Positions 5,558 to 9,630 of a stretch of 9,630 nt of DNA are shown here, piece after piece (position 1 is the stretch's first letter; each line of letters starts with the position of its first letter). This DNA comes from Chloroflexota bacterium. GTDB lineage: Bacteria > Chloroflexota > Dormibacteria > CF-121. The DNA is taken from positions 1-9,630 of the forward strand of contig VBEQ01000053.1 in NCBI GenBank assembly GCA_005881235.1, read 5' to 3'. The position numbers were made by a program, and so were the translations under genes. The notes beneath the pieces were generated by a model. The model did not search any database. It was not told where the DNA came from and saw only the letters and a list, made by a program, of their open reading frames with translations.

Positions 5558-7944
5558 CAGGACCGCACCTCGGCCCCAAACCGCGCGTTGAGACCGTCGA
5601 TGATGCGCTGCTGGACCGCGGCAACCTCTTCGTTTGTCAGGGTCCGGTCATCGGCCTGATAGTGCAGACGGAATGACAGGCTGCGGGCACCAGCCTCCAG
5701 CTGGGGCCCCTGGTATTCACTCACCATAGAGATGTCCCGCAACGTGTAACCGCCCTGCTGGCGGATAACTTGCAGGACCTCACTGGCCGCGATCTTGCCC
5801 CGAATCAGCACCGTAAGGTCCCGCCGAACCCCCGGAAAACGCGCGAGGGGCCTGGCCTGCGGCGTCCGCCCACCACCGGCGGAAAACCGGTCGAAAAGGA
5901 CCTCGGCAACCACCGCCCGGCCGGGCAATCCGAGCTGCGCCAGCAGCTGCGGGTGCACCTCGCCGACGATCCCGATTGGTTCGCCATCGTCGAGCACTTC
6001 TCCCGTGCGGCCCGGATGAAAACCGGCGAAGACGCCGGGATTCTCGCTCGGGAAGTCGGCCTGCTTGAACGCGGTCGCCGGGATGGCGAAGCGGTCTCGC
6101 ATGGTCGCCAGCGTCGCTTGCAGGGAGCGCAGTTCGGCGACCGCCGCGTCCGCTCCACCGGCTGGAACATGAGCCGCCAGGGCCAGCGCCTGCGGCTCAT
6201 CGACCGCATTCACGGCGCTCTTCCAGAAGACCGAACCGAGCTCGAAGAGTCGTGCGCCACCCTGGTCCTGGCGAGCGTTCAGCGCCAGCGCCTCGAGCAG
6301 GCCGGGCAGCAAGCTGCGGCGCAGGGCGTCCCGGTTCTCGGCCATCGGGTTCTTGACCTTCACCACGGCCTGCGCCGCGGAGGGCATGGCAATCGGGGGC
6401 GTCCCGTCCGCGCTCACGAGGCTGCTCGTGACCGCTTCGTCGAGCTCTCGGCCGGCGAGCACCTCGCGGGCGGTTTCGTCGGCGTCCCGGCGCTCGAACA
6501 GGTCGCGCACTGGGGTGCGAGCGCCCGGTAGGGTGCTCGGGACCCGATCGTAGCCGTGGACTCGGCCGATCTCTTCGACCAGGTCTTCGGGAATCGAGCA
6601 ATCCAGACGGAACGCGGGAGGCTGCACCTGCAGTCGGGCACCGGCCCGCTTCACGATGAAGCGAAGCCGCTCGAGGATGCTCGCGGCATCCGCAATCTCG
6701 ACCCTGACGCCCAGGACGCGCTCGATGCGATCCGCGTCCAGCTCGATCGTGGCCGGCGTCAGCGGCACGGGATAGACATCACTCGCCCGCGTTGCCGTGC
6801 CACCCGACAGCTCCGCAACGAGTGCCGCGGCGCGCTCCACGGCCGGCAGGCTCAGCGCCGGACTCAATCCCTTCTCGAAGCGCGACGACGCTTCCGTCCT
6901 CAGTCCGTGCATCCGTGCCGTCCGGCGGATCGATCGTGGCTCCCAGGTGGCGGCCTCCAGGACGATGTCGGTCGTCGCCGCCTGGACGGCACTTTCGGCG
7001 CCGCCGATGATGCCTGCCAGTCCCTGGGCCCGCTCCGTGTCGGCCACAACCATGTCGTGCGCGGTCAGGCGGCGCGTCTTCCCGTCGAGGCACGCCAGTT
7101 CCTCGCCGTCGCGAGCACGCCTGACGACGATCCGCCCGCCTGTGAGGCGCCGGTAATCGAAGGCATGCATCGGCTGCCCGCTTTCGAGCATCACGTAGTT
7201 CGTGATGTCGACGATGTTGCTGATCGGCCGGACGCCGGCGGCTCGGAGCCGTGCCTGCATCCAGGGAGGCGAGGGCGCAACGGTGATCCCGGTGATCAGG
7301 CGTCCCACGAACCGGCGGCAACCATCGGGGGCGTCGATGCGGACCAGGTCGGGGGCATCGCTGCTCCGCGTCTTCGGGATCTTCGGCTCCCGGACGGACA
7401 GATTGAAAATCGCACCCACCTCTCTCGCAATGCCCAGGTGGCAGAGGAGATCCGGGCGGTTCGACTTGATCTCGAGTTCGAGGATGGTGTCGCGGGGATA
7501 GAGCGCGTGCAGATCCTGTCCCGGGGTCGCGCCCGGGTCGAGGATCATGATTCCCGCCGCGTCCTCCCCCAAGCCGAGCTCGATCGCGGAGCAGAGCATC
7601 CCCGCTGATGGAACGCCGAGGAACGTCTTCGTCTCGATTCGCCGATCGCCAAGGCGCGAACCCGGCGTCGCGTACGGCACCCGGTCACCCACGGCGAGAT
7701 TCCACGCGCCGGTGACCACCTCGACCGCGGCGCCACCGGTCGTCACCCCGGCGATCTGGTTCTTCGTCGACCCGGGGAGCGGTCGCAGGCTCTTGACCTC
7801 GGCGACCACCACGCCGTCGAAGTCGACCTCCTGCTGGGCGATCCGTTCGACCTCGTTGCCGGCGAGCGTCAGCCGTTCGGCCAGCGTGGGCGCGTCTGCC
7901 GTGATGTCGACGTACTCCTTGAGCCAGTTGAGGGAGATGAGCAC
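5557..7944 (-). CDS. pheT: Phenylalanyl-tRNA synthetase beta subunit
   Basis: The 795-residue beta subunit of the (alpha-beta)2 PheRS binds tRNA-Phe and edits tyrosine misacylated onto it. Domain order is complete: N-terminal MLISLNWLKEYVDI, an EMAP/OB-fold tRNA-binding domain at about 40-148 (GVVVAEV...VVTGAWN...GMLCSAIELGLG), the B3/4 editing domain around 205-385 (SNIVDITNYVMLESGQPMHAFD, RTEASSRFEKG), B5 at about 395-470 (FRLDCSIPEDLVEEIGRVHGYD), the catalytic-like core near 480-690 (VKNPMAENRDALRRSLLPGLL), and the ferredoxin-fold anticodon-binding (FDX-ACB) domain from about 702 to the end (FPGVRRDLTVLI...LSFRLHYQADDRTLT). The length is normal for bacterial PheT. The start is GTG 7944, one base after the pheS stop (TAG-C-GTG), with GAGG about 10 nt upstream. 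It overlaps the next gene by one base. Nothing looks broken. Confidence 0.98.
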   Translation of the reverse strand: MLISLNWLKEYVDITADAPTLAERLTLAGNEVERIAQQEVDFDGVVVAEVKSLRPLPGSTKNQIAGVTTGGAAVEVVTGAWNLAVGDRVPYATPGSRLGDRRIETKTFLGVPSAGMLCSAIELGLGEDAAGIMILDPGATPGQDLHALYPRDTILELEIKSNRPDLLCHLGIAREVGAIFNLSVREPKIPKTRSSDAPDLVRIDAPDGCRRFVGRLITGITVAPSPPWMQARLRAAGVRPISNIVDITNYVMLESGQPMHAFDYRRLTGGRIVVRRARDGEELACLDGKTRRLTAHDMVVADTERAQGLAGIIGGAESAVQAATTDIVLEAATWEPRSIRRTARMHGLRTEASSRFEKGLSPALSLPAVERAAALVAELSGGTATRASDVYPVPLTPATIELDADRIERVLGVRVEIADAASILERLRFIVKRAGARLQVQPPAFRLDCSIPEDLVEEIGRVHGYDRVPSTLPGARTPVRDLFERRDADETAREVLAGRELDEAVTSSLVSADGTPPIAMPSAAQAVVKVKNPMAENRDALRRSLLPGLLEALALNARQDQGGARLFELGSVFWKSAVNAVDEPQALALAAHVPAGGADAAVAELRSLQATLATMRDRFAIPATAFKQADFPSENPGVFAGFHPGRTGEVLDDGEPIGIVGEVHPQLLAQLGLPGRAVVAEVLFDRFSAGGGRTPQARPLARFPGVRRDLTVLIRGKIAASEVLQVIRQQGGYTLRDISMVSEYQGPQLEAGARSLSFRLHYQADDRTLTNEEVAAVQQRIIDGLNARFGAEVRS

Positions 7945-7945
7945 G

Positions 7946-8977
7946 CTAGAACTGCCTCAAGAAGCGCACGTCGTTCTCCAGGAAGAGGCGGAGGTCGGTG
8001 ACGTTGTACTTGAGCATCGCCAGCCGGTCCAACCCGGCGCCGAAGGCAAAGCCGGAATAGCGCTCGGGGTCGATGCCACCATTGCGAAGCACCTGTGGGT
8101 GCACCATCCCCGCGCCGAGGATCTCCAGCCAGCCGCCCTTGCAGCTGCGGCAACCGATACCGCCGCAGATTCCGCAGGAGACGGCCGCCCCGATGCTGGG
8201 CTCAGTAAACGGGAAGTGATCGCCAACGATCCGAATGCGCCGTTCGGGACCGAAGAGTGAGCGCGCGAAATATTCGATCGTCCCCTTCAAGTCGGAGAGG
8301 CGGATGTCGTGGTCGACGACCAGGCCCTCGACCTGATAGAACTGCGAACCGTGCGAGGGATCCGTGGCATCGCGCCGGTAGACGGCACCCGGGGCAATGA
8401 TGCGGATGGGCGGCTTGTGGCTCTGCATGAACCGGATCTGCACCGGCGACGTATGGGTGCGCAGCAGCAGGTCGTCGGCCTCGACGTAGAAGCTGTCCAT
8501 CGTGTCGCGCGCGGGATGGTCCTGGGGGATGTTGAGCGCCTCGAAATTGTGGAACTCGTCCTCCACTTGAGGTCCCAACGCGACCTCGTAACCGAGCCGC
8601 GAGAAGATCGCCTTCACCTCCCGAAGGATCAGCGTCAGGGGATGGAGGTGGCCGCGGCGGACCGGGTTGGGCACAAAGGTCAGGTCGACCCACTCGGTGT
8701 CGCCCAGGGCGGTGTGCCGCTTCGCTTCCAAGCCCCCCATTCGGTCGGTGATCCACTGGAAGATCTCGTCTTTGAGCTGGTTCGCCTCTGCTCCGGCGGC
8801 GGCCCGGTCGGCCGCCGGGAGGCCGCCGAGCTGTCGCAGGATGGTGGTGAGCTCGCCCTTCTTCCCGAGCAAGCTCACGCGCAGGCCTTCTAAGGCCTTC
8901 TGATCGGTGGCGGACTCGATGCGCTCGCGCGCGCTGGCTCTGAGCCGCTCGAGTTCGCCCGCAACACCCTGCGTCAA
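7946..8977 (-). CDS. pheS: Phenylalanyl-tRNA synthetase alpha subunit
   Basis: The 343-residue catalytic subunit of PheRS (class II) activates phenylalanine and transfers it to tRNA-Phe. The N-terminal ~85 residues form the helical coiled-coil arm (LRVSLLGKKGELT at 32-44). Catalytic signatures follow: GHLHPLTLILREV (109-121), FHNFEALNIPQDHPARD, LLRTHTSPVQIR (171-182), motif 2 RIIAPGAVYRRDATDPSHGSQF, FPFTEPS (255-261), and motif 3 GFAFGAGLDRLAML (309-322). Residues 268-279 carry CxxCxxxxCxxC, a zinc-ribbon-like insert seen in a subset of bacterial PheS. The position after FTEPS reads IGAAV where many homologues have AEVDV. The best start is TTG 8977: no ATG or GTG is available between the in-frame rplT stop and the conserved region, although an ATT at 8983 is possible. 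No strong Shine-Dalgarno is present, so translation may depend on rplT upstream (42-nt gap). Confidence 0.97.
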   Translation of the reverse strand: MTQGVAGELERLRASARERIESATDQKALEGLRVSLLGKKGELTTILRQLGGLPAADRAAAGAEANQLKDEIFQWITDRMGGLEAKRHTALGDTEWVDLTFVPNPVRRGHLHPLTLILREVKAIFSRLGYEVALGPQVEDEFHNFEALNIPQDHPARDTMDSFYVEADDLLLRTHTSPVQIRFMQSHKPPIRIIAPGAVYRRDATDPSHGSQFYQVEGLVVDHDIRLSDLKGTIEYFARSLFGPERRIRIVGDHFPFTEPSIGAAVSCGICGGIGCRSCKGGWLEILGAGMVHPQVLRNGGIDPERYSGFAFGAGLDRLAMLKYNVTDLRLFLENDVRFLRQF

Positions 8978-9019
8978 TTCAATCGAGCGCTCAGGGCGTT
9001 CAACTGCGCGGGCGCTAGT

Positions 9020-9379
9020 TCACGCCTTGGGACCGCCCTTGGCGACGGCGATCAGCTCGCTGAACGACTGAGAGTCCCGCACCGCCAGGTCCGCGAGCAT
9101 CTTCCGATTGATGTTGACGCCGGCCACTTTGAGGCCGTGCATGAACTGGTTGTAGGGCATGCCCTGGCTGCGAGAGGCAGCGTTGATCCTGGCGATCCAC
9201 AGCTTGCGCATATCGCGCTTGCGCGCCCGGCGGTCGCGATAGGCGTACTCGAGCGCGTGCATGACCGCTTCGTTGGCCGGCCGGAAGAGTGTCCGGTGCG
9301 TCATCCGGAAACCCTTGGCGAGGTTCAGGATCTTCTTGTGGCGGCGGCGGGCCGGGACGCTGCGCTTGACGCGTGGCAT
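9020..9379 (-). CDS. rplT: 50S ribosomal protein L20
   Basis: A 119-residue protein of the standard L20 length, needed early in assembly of the large subunit, where it binds 23S rRNA. The opening MPRVKRSVPARRRHKKILNL is the L20 signature, followed by AKGF(R)-x-x-x-RTLFRPANEAVMHALEYAYRDRRARKRDMR and LWI-x-R-INAA-x-R, then the globular part with NINRKMLADLA. The ATG is one base after the rpmI stop (TGA-G-ATG), and GAAGGA inside the last rpmI codons lies 5 nt upstream, giving tight translational coupling. In E. coli and Bacillus L20 represses its own operon through a leader RNA; the region that could hold such a leader is outside this window. Confidence 0.99.
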   Translation of the reverse strand: MPRVKRSVPARRRHKKILNLAKGFRMTHRTLFRPANEAVMHALEYAYRDRRARKRDMRKLWIARINAASRSQGMPYNQFMHGLKVAGVNINRKMLADLAVRDSQSFSELIAVAKGGPKA

Positions 9380-9380
9380 C

Positions 9381-9590
9381 TCAGTCCTTCTTCTTCAGGT
9401 AAGGCGCTGCCCGGCGCAGCCGCCGAGCGTCCTTACCGGTCAACACCAGCAGCTTGCTGTATTGGCGCTTGCGGCGCGGGCTCTTGTGGCCGAGCAGGTG
9501 GCTCTTTTGGGCGTGCGGCCGCATGATCTTGCCGGTCTTGGTCACGCGGAACCGCTTGGCCGACGCGCGGTGAGTCCGAAGCTTAGGCAT
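9381..9590 (-). CDS. rpmI: 50S ribosomal protein L35
   Basis: A 69-residue, very basic protein matching L35 along its whole length: MPKLRTHRASAKRFRVTKTG (K-x-K-T-H-x-(A/S)-x-KRF-x-x-T-x-x-GK pattern), the conserved HLLGHKSPRRKRQ segment (31-43), then RRLRRAAPYLKKKD near the end. It is a small structural component of the large ribosomal subunit. The usual length is about 65, so the N- and C-termini look intact. The ATG at 9590-9588 is preceded by the best ribosome site of the window (AAAGGAG, 6-nt spacer). The order infC-rpmI-rplT is conserved across bacteria. Confidence 0.99.
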   Translation of the reverse strand: MPKLRTHRASAKRFRVTKTGKIMRPHAQKSHLLGHKSPRRKRQYSKLLVLTGKDARRLRRAAPYLKKKD

Positions 9591-9596
9591 CGATCG

Positions 9597-9603
9597 CTCC
9601 TTT
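9597..9603 (-). promoter_or_regulatory. Strong Shine-Dalgarno of rpmI
   Basis: The minus strand reads AAAGGAG with a 6-nt spacer (CGATCG) to the rpmI ATG. It overlaps the proposed infC stop codon (TAAAGGAG), the usual arrangement for coupled genes, and contrasts with the weak or absent ribosome sites of tyrS, pheS and the penicillin-binding protein gene. Confidence 0.8.
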
Positions 9604-9630
9604 AATTCTTCCGTGCCTGGGCTTGCGGCG
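9602..9630 (-). CDS. infC: Possible last codons of infC (translation initiation factor IF-3), 5' part outside window
   Basis: Only 29 bases are available. One minus-strand frame reads PQAQARKN and ends in TAA (9604-9602) overlapping the rpmI Shine-Dalgarno, which would be a plausible low-complexity IF-3 tail. Another frame reads RRKPRHGRIK and runs past the rpmI start before stopping. The assignment comes from the conserved infC-rpmI-rplT order, not from recognisable protein sequence, and the frame is not certain. Confidence 0.3.

Noticed and set aside
6556..7608. 350-codon plus-strand frame opposite pheT; also 5770-6531, 1126-1842 and 8309-8893
   Set aside because: Antisense shadows of clearly conserved synthetase genes, with Arg/Gly/Ala/Pro-rich composition and no recognisable domain or ribosome site.
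8978..9019. Regulatory leader or attenuator between rplT and pheS
   Set aside because: 42 nt with no convincing stem-loop plus U-tract and no Phe-rich leader peptide.
1..9630. A novel defence, mobile or biosynthetic system
   Set aside because: All nine well-supported genes belong to known housekeeping families in uninterrupted operons; there are no terminal repeats, integrase, tRNA-flanked insertion, repeat array or unassigned gene.

Overview
This 9.6 kb window is a gene-dense, GC-rich stretch of a bacterial chromosome made of housekeeping genes. I see no mobile element, CRISPR array, rRNA or tRNA gene and no unknown multi-gene system. No stretch over 300 bases lacks a gene; the longest gap is 89 bp. 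The likely host is a free-living, high-GC bacterium. The TyrRS type, the Ig-like tail on the class A penicillin-binding protein, the Cys4-insert PheS and frequent GTG/TTG starts would fit Chloroflexota or a related terrestrial lineage, but that is inference and not firm.

Layout from the right edge, reading the minus strand leftwards: a possible tail of infC, then rpmI (L35), rplT (L20), pheS and pheT (phenylalanyl-tRNA synthetase alpha and beta), a CvpA-family membrane protein gene, and mpg (3-methyladenine DNA glycosylase). Gaps are 1 to 42 nt and pheT/cvpA overlap as TGATG, so this looks like one transcription unit combining ribosomal proteins, tRNA charging, a membrane protein and DNA repair. 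Its promoter lies outside the window, to the right.

In the middle a single plus-strand gene encodes a large class A (bifunctional) penicillin-binding protein with a membrane anchor, GT51 glycosyltransferase, transpeptidase and a C-terminal Ig-like domain. It converges on mpg, with a 14 bp overlap of the two reading frames. At its 5' end it diverges from tyrS across an 89 bp shared promoter region.

On the left, tyrS (tyrosyl-tRNA synthetase with S4 domain) is followed after 19 nt by a YebC/PmpR-family gene cut by the window's left edge. YebC-type proteins are known as transcription regulators and/or translation factors, so tyrS-yebC is again translation-related.

The points worth a second look are small-scale: two intergenic hairpins that could occlude ribosome binding sites (yebC and mpg), a G-run cluster just past the penicillin-binding protein stop, an inverted repeat and possible leaderless start in the divergent promoter region, the four-cysteine insert in PheS, and the cysteine-bearing linker plus Ig-like tail of the penicillin-binding protein.
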